The position numbers and the translations under genes are program-made. Under the pieces are notes generated by a model. That model saw nothing but the letters and a program-made list of their open reading frames with translations, was not told where the DNA came from and did not search any database. A stretch of DNA of 64,000 nt from Amaurobius ferox (Eukaryota; Arthropoda; Arachnida; Araneae; Amaurobiidae). This document shows, piece by piece, positions 32,518 to 45,026 of this stretch (positions are counted from its first letter, which is position 1; the number at the start of each line of letters is the position of its first letter). The stretch spans positions 95,464,914 through 95,528,913 of the forward strand of contig OX578138.1 of NCBI GenBank assembly GCA_951213105.1, written 5' to 3'.

Positions 32518-32695
32518 CGGTTTTGCATTTTGTCTGCATTCCTCAGTATAAAAAATCATATTATGGATCCATGGACTGGTTTTGCACTTTGTGTATATTC
32601 CTCAACATGAAATAAACACATCATGGAATAGATCGGTTTTGCATTTTGTGTGTATTCCTCAACATGGAATAATAGACACATCATGGAATTTTTGC
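32518..32695. repeat. Imperfect tandem repeat, about 60-bp unit, three copies
   Basis: GGTTTTGCA(T/C)TTTGTGT(G/A)TA then TTCCTCAACATG and ACACATCATGGA recur three times (near 32518, 32578 and 32636). The frame at 32582-32794 simply translates the repeat. Confidence 0.8.
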
Positions 32696-32938
32696 TTCCA
32701 TTGCAAAAATCTGCTACATAGTGCTAACGAGTACATAACAGATTGCAAAACCAATCAATGTATGATCTCACAAAAAAATCAAACTTCTGCGTGATCAGAA
32801 CTTTCTTGCTAAAAGCAAGTATATGTTAGTTAGGTGGCTGCAATTGTTTCAAGGACGTTGCCTTGCCGCAGTTCTCTCTTAGTTCTAGTGAAAGGTGCAT
32901 AATGTTTGGCATATTCTCTTGGCCTGAAAAAGGGAGCT

Positions 32939-33054
32939 TATTTATTTATTTATTTATTTATCCAATTGATGCGGCAACTATAGAGGAAATCTAGTTACAG
33001 TAACATCATAAACATAAAAAGAACAAAGCATAAAATACAAGGATACTAAGTAGT

Positions 33055-33055
<1 letters not shown>
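32939..33055 (-). mobile_element. Possible 3' end of a LINE-like element
   Basis: (TTTA)n at 32939-32961 followed by a non-repetitive stretch resembles, on the minus strand, a LINE 3' end with an (AATA)n tail, like the jockey-like element ending at 38693. No coding sequence is visible upstream. Confidence 0.25.

Positions 33056-33058
<3 letters not shown>

Positions 33059-33089
<31 letters not shown>
33059..33089. repeat. (TA)n microsatellite
   Basis: About 15 TA units. Confidence 0.9.
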
Positions 33090-33090
<1 letters not shown>

Positions 33091-34034
33091 CCTTAAAACA
33101 TGCTCTTTTTGAATGGGGAGGAGTCAAATAAAAGATATCAATATCAGTACAATATTTACTATGGAGATCAACGAATTTAGAGATAGAAAAGCTCTTAATG
33201 TAATTATGATTAACAGTTGTATTGAAAAATAACGCTTAATTTGACATTTGCTTGCTTTCACTAAGTAAGTTCTGTAAGAATCTAATATAATCTTATCTGC
33301 AATCGAAGCATGATACTAATATATACAATTGCTAAGAACAAGAGATTGATAAGATATATTTATAAAAGTTGAGATACATTTTTAAAAGTGTAGATACATT
33401 TATAAAAGTTTACAATATTGAATTTTAATTCCTTTCAAAATCACAATCGGTCGAAATGGGAACAAAAGTCTGATCTTCTGATTAAAGATGAAAAATACTG
33501 ACTCCCACACCATTCCGGTGAAATAATATTTTACTTCCTTTTCTTTTCAAACAAAGCGAGACGCCATTTTTTTTCTGCAGCTACCATATTATGTTCTACT
33601 AAAACACTCAGAATAGAATATTAAATTTAACTTCATGTTTAAAACTTAACTTTAAACTTTGCTTAATAGTAAAAAACAAATATTAAACTTGAATTAACAA
33701 TTAAAAACTTAACATGAATCTCCACTTAACATTAAACTTCACTTAACATTAGACACTTTATTTAATTGAACTAAACGTTAAAAACGTAACACCAAACTCC
33801 ATTTAAAATATTAAAATTGAAAAACACAATAGTACTACATACAGGAGTTTATGCAATTTTCCCGATTAACTGTTAGTTAATCTGACTCATGCATCTTCTC
33901 GGCGATGCCAGTCCAACTGGCCAGTCAGTTCAGACGAAAACTATACGCCTTTTACTTTTAGTACGTACTTTGAATTATTATCTAGAACATACAATATTTC
34001 ATATGTTATTTTCTATTCAATACAGCTCTAGAAA
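33090..34034. other. No recognisable gene
   Basis: Very A+T-rich, with short repeated words (AACTTAAC, ATTAAACTT) from 33600 to 33800. Confidence 0.35.
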
Positions 34035-34740
34035 ATTTCCTTATATACATAGTATAATGGATGGAGAAAGTATTGTGACGGGGCCTAAAATTTGAATTCG
34101 AGGTTTAGACGGAACAGCTTTGAGTTTTAGACGAATAGCGAGTTTTAAATGAAATTTTTAGCATCCTGAACTTGAATCGAACGTATGTTTGACGTGTGTG
34201 TGTGTAAAAATATTAATGTGCCTGTGAGTATGTAAATGCGATATCTCACGTACACATGAAGCTTTTCAAAAATAATTTAGTATGATTATTCCAATAAATG
34301 TAGTAATGGAGATTTTAAACGCGATCGACAGTTTGGAAGAGTTCCCCAATTTTAGAATGATTTTTGAAAAATATCATAAAGCATCAAGACTTTTACTTAA
34401 TCTTAAATAAATAAGTATTTTCGAAACAATTTTTATTATAAATCGAATGACACAAAAAATTGTAACAGCACTATGAACCTTTATCGAGATACTGTATGTT
34501 TTCGAAATAAATGTATCAACATATTACATGAAATTAGTAGCAAGCATCATCAAATATGTTAAATTGTCATATTGAATATCACGCGACAAAACTGTTAACC
34601 TCATTCTCGTGGATTAAAATCATTCCATTCATGTGAGAAGGCAGTTTCTGCACTGATTTTGTGTTTGCCAAGTCATTTATTTCACGCGATATTCATTAAC
34701 AGTTAATTGCATTTTGATGAGGATTTTGACGCGAGTATGA
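34035..34740 (-). repeat. R1 family copy E (minus, degenerate)
   Basis: Diverged copy: CTTATATACATAGTATAATG at the left, a shrunken GT tract (34195-34206), and ACCTCATTCTCGTGGAT with CATTCCATTCATG near 34600. Many substitutions suggest that it is the oldest R1 copy here. Confidence 0.6.
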
Positions 34741-35159
34741 ATAAGTCACTCTGGTTGAATTCGTGAGTTGCCAAAAGCACCAGATTTCGATTTACGTGGC
34801 GCTAATTTAATGCCAAATTCATTATGGCGTGGATCTTGTATACCACTATTTCACTGTAAAAGAACCAAAGTCATTGACTTATGCAGGGGGAAATTATGTG
34901 CTGCGTCATATCAGATATTTTTGTGTAATGTGCGAGTATATACACACAAAATATCATCACGATATGCTTGTCGATCTCCAGTCATTGTTTCTATATTTTA
35001 CGGATGCAAAGTGCACTTCTACGGACTAGACACACTTTACAAAGTAAACATGTAAAAGCGGCGTGAATGTGTGTTAAAATGTGTAAAAGAGGTGCTTAAA
35101 TTGGCTTTCCTATAAATTTAATGACTTGATGGATTTCTCGAAAAGAGTACTTTTACCTA

Positions 35160-36178
35160 ATTTTAACACTTTCCAACATAGTTGGAAAGCGTTTGTGATT
35201 TTGTTCATTCTGTCTGTCTGTCCGTTCGCACGATAAATGCACGATTTGCATGATAAAAAAAATCGCATATAAAATTGACTTTCTCAAAATGAAATTTTAG
35301 TATGATGATGAGACGGTCTGTGGAACAAATGGGAATGTAAATGAATCATATCACCCAATTAGTTTTGGATTGAACTCGGGTTGAAACGTAAAATACATTG
35401 AACCCTATAGGACCTAATTATTCAAACATTTTTTAAGCAAAGATAAAATTCACAAATTGCTTCGAAAATTTTAAGAAGTATTCAAATTATCCCGCCAAAT
35501 ATAGAAAAAACATATTTCAGCAAAATACATGTTCAGTAGTTTTTTAAATGGAAATAAAAATAATAGTTACACCATATTACATAAAGAGATCACATGACCC
35601 ACTTCAAAATAAAATATGGCATCCACCTTTTCTCCCAGTGTAACAATCGTGATTTTTAAAATTCCTTAAAATTTATATTTAGTATTGCATCCGACCTAAA
35701 ACCGCTTTATTTCTGATTAGTTTCTGTGCGTCTGTATTCTGTGTCAACGCAATTACAATATTTTTGAGTTTAAATGATCATCAAACTTTGATTATTTCTA
35801 CAACGAAGCCTAATTTTAATGGTTTCAGAATACATAAACAAGTGATTGTAAGATGAGTTGTATAAGAATTGCTGATTTTTTTATGCAAAATCATTTAGCT
35901 CTGGAGTTTGGAATAAAAGTGATATGAATGAAACATTCATTGCTTTTACATAGAGAGTCAGACGATTTATACTTCGATGATGTCATTTGAATAAAGTTCA
36001 TTTTTTACTATAAAGTTTTACGTTTTTCAATATAATAAATTATTTTAGTACTGTCATAATTTAAAATATAGCAGCTCTGCATGTATCGCATTTTAGAGAT
36101 GTTTAAATAAAATTGCATTTCAGTTGAAAACTATTTCATAATCAATGCTTTATGCATGATTGACCTTTCTTGTTTAAT
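35160..36178 (+). repeat. R2 family copy, near full length
   Basis: Starts AACACTTTCCAACATAGTTGG with GTTCATTCTGTCTGTCTGTC downstream, and ends GCATGATTGACCTTTCTTG. About 1 kb, non-coding, no terminal inverted repeats seen. Other copies: 8172, 48147, 49026, 50153, 50891/51775 and 58893. Confidence 0.8.
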
Positions 36179-37359
36179 ATGAGTAAGCTCACATTATATC
36201 TTGCGTGAACGGAGTCACTATTGTATACTTATTAATCAGTAGATTTACGGCAAAATGCTGAACATAGACTCTGAAGTTGAAACTTATGACCTTTACTGCA
36301 TATTTAGACTGCCTAGTTCACAAATTATTTATTTTCGTGTGGCATCCATTGTTTTCATTGTAATCACGTTCAGCCATTTCTCTTCATCAGGAAATTGGAA
36401 ACAGTGTTGGTTCCTGCAGGGCAGTGTTTATGGATTCCAATGCTGAAATGCGAGTGCTAGAACTGCTGTTGGAATAAATTTCCTCCTTTCAAGTGCGTCA
36501 TAATTCCTGCCTCGCAAATATTCATTTGGGAATTCCATTTAATTTCGGTTTCCATAGAGTTGTCATTTTTCAAGAATTATCAACATAAATGAAAATTCTT
36601 CGTTCATGAGTTCTACAAAGATATGATCACTTAAGAGATTTTCGATGAAACGATATGTTTTGTATTATTGTCTTATTTATATTCTACATGGTGGTTGTCG
36701 AATGTAATTAGAGTGTGTAAAATCGAGTTTTATTATGCAGTATCGTAGCAATGGCATAAATATATTCGTGTTTTAGTTCCTTATAAGTTGATTTCTCCAA
36801 CATGCTGCACTACGTTGTAGATATGTGCAAGCAATACAGATGTCTAATAAATGGAATTATTCAATTAAACGGTACTTTTATGAGGATCACAAAATCCATC
36901 GGTAGGAAGCATTTACATTAACTTGGAACCAATTCCCAACTGTCCTAATTGCAATCGATTGAGCTGGTTGATGTAGGTCTAGGTTATTAAAATTTAGCCG
37001 CCCGTTGTGACTGGTCTACATCCCTCGGGTGTGCGGATCACCCGGGGTAATAAAACAAGTTATTAGAATTGCATTCAATTGCCTAGTTTTCTAATTTTAA
37101 AATAATTTTACGTCATGCTTTGAAAGCATGCTTATATGATGCTAGCAATCGCTAGCATCATATGAGCATATCGGATAATTTGATGCTAGTTGGGCTGAAT
37201 GACACTCATTCATTTGGACAATACACGGGTATTTGCAAAATTGTAGGACATAACACATTTACTTGCTGTCACTGAAGTAACACCAATATGAGCTGTTCGG
37301 CGCAAGAGCGAAGCCAGTGGATATTTGGGAATAGTATCAGTCTGAATGTATATTCAATG
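36179..37359. other. No gene; contains two small hairpins
   Basis: GCTTATATGATGCTAGC (37130-37146) and 37151-37167 form a 17-bp stem with one mismatch and a 4-base loop, next to CATGCTTTGAAAGCATG (37114-37130). A G+C-rich patch lies at 36995-37050 (CACCCGGGG). Confidence 0.45.

Positions 37360-37407
<48 letters not shown>
37360..37407. repeat. (TA)n microsatellite
   Basis: About 24 TA units. Confidence 0.9.
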
Positions 37408-37410
<3 letters not shown>

Positions 37411-37987
37411 GAAAACACCGTGAAATACAACATTACAAAATCATCTGAAATCACACTTAAAAGGCGCAAAGCTGCACTAAAAAGAGGATTAAAATATTTT
37501 CAAAAAGAAAAGAGGTATGGATGGAAACAATATACCAAAAGATGGCCGGGGGGAGTTGTGACCCCCTCACCCCGGTTAAGCATACTTTGCGTTGTGACAA
37601 CACTCCCGGAGAGCCGGTATATTGCAAAAAAGAATACGAATGTATCAAATTGTAAGATGTAAATAGACAACATACACAAACAAATATAAGATATAATTGT
37701 CGAGATCCAGCCCTATCAAAATTCATCAACAGTAAATGTTTGAAATATATTTAAAAAGTGTTTGAATAAAGTTTGAAACATGTTCACAAGTATAAATTAT
37801 CAAAATTACTTAGCTTCTACTTAAAGAAGACTTTAAATATTGACACATAATAGAACAATAATAACAAAGTCTATTTCTAAAACCATATACCTGAATGACA
37901 ATCAACAGCATATTACATGCAGATGTACATCAATATTGTTTCATACAAGACGATGCAAATCTTCCATAACGTATTATACAATAGACC

Positions 37988-38692
37988 CTATTCAAGAGGT
38001 CCCGTATCAGTTATCACACGTTTTACCTGTGACAATCCAGTATGTATATTGCCATCAGTTTTATTTAAATATAAACGGTAACTATCGGTTACAGTTATTT
38101 TATAAAATTTGTAGATAATGTCACTTAAAAAATACTTGGGAAAACCCTGTGAGATGGTGTTTTGTAGGAAACGATAATCGCATAAATATCGATCTTCCAT
38201 TTTACGGTTTATTCTTTGACTACGTATTAATTGTCCCAGTATTAATAGTCCCCACATTTCTAAAAACATTTTAGTGCATACATGAGTTCCAGTTTATGAT
38301 ATAATTGATTTTGAAGTGGAAGTCGTTGCGTTTATCGTACAAACAGAAACCAGTAGAACCACCTGGTTGCTTGTATATCGTTATATCTAGAAAATTTAGA
38401 CTTTTGTTGACATTATATGGAGTTTCAGTAAGTTTTAAATGTTGTGGATAGAAAGTAAAATCCATCTGATATGCTTCACATGGATACGCAACCAAAATGT
38501 CATCAACGTAGCGAATGAACAGAATATCGTTTAATATATCTGTTCCATCTTCATATTTATTCAGATATATATCAGCAAGTATTGATGAACAACCACCCCC
38601 CATGGGTATACCATGTAATTGTTTAAAATAAGATGTGCCATCAAACAGTACAGTAAAAACAGTCGATATAATGTCGTGAACAGTACAGTGTA
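37988..38692 (-). pseudogene. Penelope-like reverse transcriptase remnant
   Basis: Read on the minus strand from 38692: a segment ending FKQLHGIPMGGGCSSILADI, then FIRYVDDILVAYP (YVDD at 38510-38499), then LNFLDITIYKQPGG, and in other frames QRINRKMEDRYLCDYRFLQ. The PMG-xxxS-xLAdIYL, RYVDD and LxFLDxxI blocks are typical of Penelope-like reverse transcriptases. Frameshifts near 38270 and 38600 break it. The N-terminal part is cut off at 38693, where the jockey-like LINE begins. No GIY-YIG domain could be read below 37988. Confidence 0.75.
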
Positions 38693-38869
38693 TTTATTTA
38701 TTACAAAGACTGCAAGCAACAGGACGTAGTCCCAGTTACAGCATGCAGGAGCAAAACTACATTCAAAATACCATGACATACATTAAAAAAAGTTAAAATA
38801 CATTAAAAAGTTAAAACATTAAAATTAAAAAACACTTCACAAGAATACATGTATTAAAACACAAGATGT

Positions 38870-39898
38870 TCACAACAAATGCTCTTTAAAATCCTTCTCA
38901 GAAGAATAAAAAATATCAAGATAATCAGGGAAACCATTATATAATTTAGAAAAGCAATTTATAGCACAATTATTGCCAATACTCGACCCAAACTTCCTAA
39001 TGTCAAATAAATTCAAGCTTCTAGTTCTATACTGTGGGACATGAAAACCAATCCCACCCAAGACATGGGAACAGTCAACTCGGCCACGAAACAAACCCCT
39101 GAAAAAAGAACACAGAATAAAATCCCTTCTTCTCTGTAAGCTTACAACACCAAACAAACCACGCAAAAAAGCAGAAGACAATGCATAACAACTAATGCCA
39201 GTTTTCCTAAAATAAAGATATCTCAAGAAACTATTCTGGATGACCTCAATCCTTCTAGAGTGAACGGCCTGAAAAGGCCTCCAAACCACAGACGCATACT
39301 CCAGCCCAGACCTGACCAAGGCATTGAAAAGAACTATTCTGGAATCCTCATTTACAAAATCATGCGTAATCCTCCTGATGTAGCCTAGATTTCTGTATGA
39401 TTTAGCACAAATATTGGAGACATGTGTGGAAAAAGAAAAATCAGATGTATACGTAACCCCAAGATCAGCAATAGAAAACCTTCTAGTCAAAACAGATTTG
39501 CTAATAGCATACGAAAATAAAATAGGCACTTTTTTACGAGTAAACGACACCACACTACATTTACTGATATTGAGATGCAAACGATTTTTGCCACACCAAT
39601 CAGAAAGGACAAGCAGCTCCGACTGAATATTATTACACGAAACAGCATCAAAAATAGGACACAAAATCTTCAGATCGTCCGCATAAAAAAGGCAATTTCC
39701 AAAACAATCAGCAAGATCATTAATAAAGATAATAAATAAAAGGGGACCAAGAATAGAGCCCTGGGGCACACCAGATGTAGCCGAAAAGCTCCTACTCGAT
39801 GACGAACCAAAATTTACACATGAAAACCTAGCTTCCCGGCCGTCCAAATAGTTGCTCTTAGTCCTCTGGACGAGTCGGACGGTCTGGGTCTTCAACAT
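38870..39898 (-). pseudogene. Jockey-like ORF2, C-terminal part (RT motifs B-C and tail)
   Basis: Continues the same reverse transcriptase in a shifted frame. Motif B SGVPQGSILGPLLF (residues 43-56) and the catalytic FYADD (71-75) are intact, followed by a C-terminal domain of about 260 residues (HLNISKCSVVSF, GLEYASVVWRP). Codon phase shows that the shift from the upstream part equals the 77-base insertion (77 = 2 modulo 3), so the break is due to that single event. The plus-strand frames at 39414 and 40492 are antisense shadows. Confidence 0.85.
39832..39894 (+). mobile_element. 63-bp 5'-truncated SINE inside the jockey-like ORF
   Basis: CTTCCCGGCCGTCCAAATAG followed by GTCGGACGGTCTGGGTC is the last 60 bases of the SINE body seen at 21762-21830. 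The tail is only TTCAA. The 14-base ACATGAAAACCTAG occurs on both sides (39818-39831 and 39895-39908) as the target duplication, so the event added 77 bases. Confidence 0.9.
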
Positions 39899-41450
39899 GA
39901 AAACCTAGAACCCAAATATGACTTCAACAACATAACCAAATTAGGACAGAACCCAATACTATTCAATTTATGTATCAGAATACCGTGATCAACCGAATCA
40001 AAAGCCTTCGCAAAATCCGTGTAAACAACATCTAATTGACCCCCAGCATCAATGGCATCAATTACATACGAATTAAAACAAAGAAGATTTGTAACAGTTG
40101 ACCTGCCTCTCATGAAACCATGCTGATTGACAGAAATAAACGACCTAACTTGTCTGTATATATATCTATGCAACACAAACTCAAAAACCTTGGCAAAAGG
40201 AGAAATAATGGAGATGGGCCTATAGTTATCAATACGACATTTGTCACCTTTTTTAAAAATAGGAACAATTCTCGATCTCTTCCATTCCTCTGAAAAAACA
40301 TTACACCTGATGGACAGGTTAAACATAATGAGTAAAGGATATACAAGATATTCAGAACACGCCTTAATAATATAAGCTGGAATATTGTCTAAACCCAACG
40401 AGCCAGAACCCTTAGGACCATTAATGCCATCAGAAACATCATTCAAAGTAACAAGACCAACACTCACAACACCAGAGATATCCGAATTGTAATGCCCAGC
40501 CGGAAACGAATCAGCATCGAACGGTGTACTGACAATATAATTAGCACAAAAAAAATCAGCGAAAGCATTAGCAATGGATTTATCAGTGGAATACAAAGTA
40601 TTATTCAAATTCATAGTTTTGCACACAGTCTTATCTTTAGACTTACTATAGGACCAAAAACGCTTAGGATTGCTTTTAATAGACAATTCAACCAACCTAA
40701 CATAAGATTTATAATCACTATTAATATCAGACTTAATCTTAGCTCTAAGCACTTTATACTGAATAAGGTCATAAGTCAAACCTCGCTGTCTATATTTTTC
40801 ACGAAACCTGTTCTTCAGCCTGATATTCCGTATAGTACCACGACCAAACCAGGGAGGGTAGTCACTGACTCTAGCAACCGTCTTAGGAATACATGTATCA
40901 AAAATTTGAAAAAGATGATAAAAAGCACTAACCACATAGTCAATATTATTAGACCAATTCAAGAAATTCCAATCAACATTACTCAATTTTTTATACAAGA
41001 GTTCAAAATCAGCCTTTTTAAAATCATATCGCACACAACCAGAAAGAGGCCTCCCCGTCACCTTGACTCTTGGAGTCTTAGTATAATTAAGAGTTATAAT
41101 GATAGAGGGATGATGTACATCCGCAGGAAGCAAAATATCCTCAACACTAGCCCGTTTAATACTTAAAATACGTTCATCATATCTAGAGATAACCAGATCC
41201 AAAGCTCTGTCATTGATATTCAACACCTTGTTCAGTTGATTCATCTCATACAGGTTTAAAAAATTCATAAGTAACATTTCAGTATTCGTGTGATTAACTT
41301 CATTAGACATGACACAGGGCCAGACAATACCAGGTAGGTTAAAATCACCAACTATAATAATGTCATGATTAAAACAACCAAAATCAGCTTCAAACAGATT
41401 GAAAAATTTGTCATAGGCAATAAAATCAGAATTATAGTGGCTAACATATA

Positions 41451-41455
<5 letters not shown>
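39892..41455 (-). pseudogene. Jockey-like ORF2, N-terminal part (endonuclease end and RT)
   Basis: The frame is open from 41455. Ahead of the first ATG (41310) it encodes VGDFNLPGIVWP, the conserved GDFN block of AP-like endonucleases, and inside it DVHHPSI (residues 64-70) near the endonuclease end. The linker has YPPWF (151-155). Reverse transcriptase blocks follow: WKRSRIVPIFKKGD (343-356), NYRPISI, GFMRGRSTVTNLL and DVVYTDFAKAFDSVDH (Asp 432, motif A). The frame then hits a stop inside the SINE-derived insertion at 39832-39894, before motif C. Confidence 0.85.

Positions 41456-41490
<35 letters not shown>
41456..41490. repeat. (TA)n microsatellite
   Basis: About 16 TA units at the truncated 5' end of the jockey-like element. 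Confidence 0.9.
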
Positions 41491-41493
<3 letters not shown>

Positions 41494-43807
41494 TTTATTA
41501 AATATATAAATAAATAAAAATGAAAAATATTAAACTAAGTAAAAAATTTTCGAAAAATAAAAAAAATCGGAAAATAAGATGCATTAACATTAACGTTTTG
41601 AATTTTATTTTCGCTAAAAAAATTGTAGCTTTTGCCAGTATTGAAATTACGATTTGAGCGCCCTTATAATGGTGTATATTGACATTCTCGGTTATTCAGT
41701 TTTCCTAATGAATTACTTGTTTAGTAAGAATTTTCATCTTTGATTCATGTTCATATTCTGAATTGCGTATATGAGTTGTTCATATTCTGAATTGCTTGTC
41801 CGGTCTCCAGCTTAGACTCACTGGACGGGTCTGGGAGTATTACTGTGAACGTTCGTACTGCCTCCCTGGTAGAATTTCGACTTGTTCATTCCGGTGCTTT
41901 TAGATAATTTAAGCTGTTGATGTAGATCGTGTATACACGTGGTGAAAGAAGAAGGGTTCATGCTGCATGGTAATAAAATGTTTCTTAATGTATTCTATCT
42001 TCATTTTTTTCATTTTTTGATGCCTGTAATCTGGGTTGGAGTATTTATAGTAATGTACTATTGCTCTATCTGAAACAGGCATGTATTTGGGTTAGTTAGA
42101 ATTAAATACTTAAACCTGAGGAGGAATTTATTCTGACTAATCATCGAATTTGGGCTGGCGCTGTTCTCTTCTGTTATCGGCGTTATGGCCGTGAATTTGC
42201 TTCTATGGTGAAGTTAATTTATTAATTGAATTTTTTGTTATTACATATTTCTAATATACACATAAATGTATTTTAAGAATTTTAATTATTTGTATTTTAA
42301 TACCAATGACTATATTTAATTGAAAGTGGTCTGAAGTGCATATATAATATATTGTGAGATTAGGAGGCACCATATGCAGATATCAATGTTTAGCACAAAT
42401 GCACAGACAAAGGCACCGACATAAATTCACCAATTTTGACAGTCTTGGCCCGGAAAGTTATGACCCCAATAAATATAAATAAACGTCGCACAAACTGCAG
42501 ATGAGGTTGGGGCATAAAAAGTAAAACTTATCCTAGGACCAAGACTTATACTTTCTCCTCCTTAAGCGATTTTATAATAAATATATGTCATTTTAATTAT
42601 AATAATAATAGAATTGTGAATAAATGATAATTTGTTTTAAACGTTAAACTTGTGGATTTTATTGAGTAGTATTTTTGATGTAATGATTATTATAAGGGAC
42701 TTGCGCAAATAAGTAATAGTGGGTTATCACTTCAGTTGACAACCAAATCCAATCTTCTATAATAAAATATGTTAATTTTAAAAGTATACTTCTATTATTT
42801 CACCACACACACACACACGCACATCTATATATATATGTGTGTGCGTGTGTGTGTGTATATATATAATTTTTTAGATATTTCAAGAAATTTAATTAATTGT
42901 ATATTTTAATTACCTGTGACTTATCCCTTATTGAAAGGTGTATGAATAGCACATGTAAAAATAAAAATGAAATTCACCCAATGGATGGCTTAAAAATAAT
43001 TCCTTTATATACTAAACAGTCACTAAATACCCCTCGTTTCCTGTTCCACATGTAAGGTAAGCATTTGAAATTAAAATCTGGATATCATACAGAGAAAGCC
43101 ATGATATTAGTTAAGCCTGCAACTTCTCTCAATAATGAAATTACAATTTAAGAAAAATCATATATGTTATATGGGTACTAAACCCATTGTTCCCAGCATT
43201 AACATGCATGGTGTAAGTACATGAATAGTGAATGAGCCGAATAGATTCAAACTGATAAATCAACAAAAAAAGCTAGGCCTTTACTGGCACACCAGAAAAT
43301 TGTGAGAATGTCACACAAGAAAAATTCCATAAAATAATGTGTAAAGTTTTTCCGAAACCATGTACTTTCTGGGAGCCATATCGGGTTCGGAAATACTGAA
43401 ATTCTACGTTTCTATTGGCATAACTGTAAATTTTATTACAGAAATTATGCACATGTTCCGACGTAGAAGAATGGAGATATTTGGATCAGAATTAACAATA
43501 ATTAATAAACAATAAATATCAAAATACATAAGACAGTTCAACGTCATTGTATAATAATACAATAACATTTAAAGTATTTCCGTTTGTCACCTAAATCTGT
43601 CGAATGGAATGGAGGATGAGTCTAGGAGCCAACTTAAAATTGGTTACAGTTAAAGGTGTAGTCAAAGATTGTAACATGGTGAAATGAAACATGGTGACTT
43701 GTAAATTCTGAATCATCTAAATGGTCCATAAAATTAACTAAATAATTAATTAAATAATAAAATAATTTAGTGTTAGAAATATTTCTCCTAATTAAGTGCA
43801 AGCACTG
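41491..43807. other. No recognisable gene; one microsatellite hairpin
   Basis: 42803-42855 is a (CA)n - (TA)n - (TG)n array forming an inverted repeat of roughly 20-base arms, each with the same CACACGCACA interruption. At 41748-41795 the phrase TTCATATTCTGAATTGC is duplicated. Otherwise A+T-rich and unassigned. Confidence 0.45.
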
Positions 43808-44592
43808 AATTAAAAAAATCTGATGTGGGCAACACATGACTTTTTTTATATAATACAATGCATTTACTACTTTAACATTAAAAAAAATATTTTTTCTTAT
43901 AGTAGATACTTATATTCTTTCCAAGATATTAAATTTTCGACAATGAGTCGTCATTTTCATTGATTTAGAGTCATTTTTATCAATTTGGCTATATGTTCGT
44001 TAATTTGGCAACATTTAAAAAGTCGCCAAGTTGACGACATTCCGCCAAATTCGTCACCAAAATCTCATTATGAACAGAGCATTATGAACAGAGAAATAAA
44101 TTATTCTTATAGCAGATAAATGACTATTGGCGTTCAAATACGAAAGTATTACTCAAAGTATCTTTTCTCATGAATGGAACGAGTTAGATCCACGAAAATG
44201 ATGTCACCCAATTTGTCGCATGGAATTACATGTGAAAGGTGAACATGTTTCTCAAGAGCTAATATTTTTTTTTACATTATGGGATTTTTTGATAAATTTA
44301 TTTGAAAAATATGCAAAATCTCAAGAACGGTTCTTGCTAGCGTTCTAAAGTTTATGTCAATTGCTTTCGCAGGAAAAATTACATAAAACATGTCCATTTG
44401 CGTAACTTTATTAAATGTTTTGTTTTTTTGATGATTTTTTCAAAATTTCACTCGAAAATTTAGTGGTATTATGTACATTCGATTACATTTACAGAAAATA
44501 AGCTTCCAGTATCCACGGATTACGATTTTTGTACCAAATGTCATTCGAATCGCTCCATTCGTTCGTGAGATATTGTCTCCACAGACTCACTG

Positions 44593-44624
<32 letters not shown>

Positions 44625-44640
44625 ACACACACAGGTTGGT
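43808..44640 (+). repeat. R1 family copy D, 3'-truncated
   Basis: Starts TCTGATGTGGGCAACACATG, follows the family to the CA tract (44594-44632) and then stops; the 3' third and the terminal inverted repeat are missing. Confidence 0.8.
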
Positions 44641-44834
44641 TTTTGGTGGAAAACGAGGACGCTACGGGGAACCCACCAAACTGAGGACCTGCCGAATTAA
44701 TGAATTTTCTGATATAATTTTCACATTTTAGGCATCCTGGAAGGAAGTTAATGACATATGTGGCAAGAAAATTTTAAAAATAGTTTTATTTCAAGTATGT
44801 ATTTTTGCAAGGTAAACGAGGACCATGTTTATAC

Positions 44835-45026
44835 ACCGTTAGAATGCGGACCATGCATATACACCGTCAGAATGCGGACAATGCATATACACCGTTAGAA
44901 TGCGGACCATGCATATACACCGTCAGAATGCGGACAATGCATATACACCGTTAGAATGCGGACAATGCATACATACCGTTAGAATGCGGACGATGCATAT
45001 ACACCGCTAGAATGAGGCCCACGCGT
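44835..45026. repeat. 28-bp minisatellite, about 6.8 units
   Basis: Units begin ACCGTTAGAATGCGGACCAT then GCATATAC at 44835, 44863, 44891, 44919, 44947, 44975 and 45003. The first four alternate between two types (TTAG...CCATGC and TCAG...CAATGC), a 56-bp higher-order period. The same motif appears reverse-complemented in the 63-kb tandem repeat. Confidence 0.9.

Larger units (their letters stand above)
38693..41455 (-). mobile_element. Jockey-like non-LTR retrotransposon, 5'-truncated
   Basis: Minus-strand LINE: endonuclease end, linker, reverse transcriptase, C-terminal domain, a 3' untranslated part (38869-38714) and an AATAAATAAATA tail at 38705-38693, next to Penelope-like sequence. The 5' end stops inside the endonuclease at a (TA)n tract (41456-41490). 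Sequence motifs place it in the jockey group of arthropod LINEs. Its single frame is interrupted by one SINE-derived insertion. No clear target duplication was found. Confidence 0.85.

Noticed and set aside
37436..37640. Relation of this stretch to 14470-14600 (both A-rich then a GGGG...TTGTGACC patch)
   Set aside because: Similarity is limited to purine-rich words and a short G+C-rich patch; not enough to call a shared element.
37700..37990. GIY-YIG domain after the Penelope-like reverse transcriptase
   Set aside because: Minus-strand frames here do not show the YIG core or the Cys-rich segment.
40492..41166. 224-codon plus-strand frame
   Set aside because: Antisense to the jockey-like reverse transcriptase, which has clear catalytic motifs on the minus strand.
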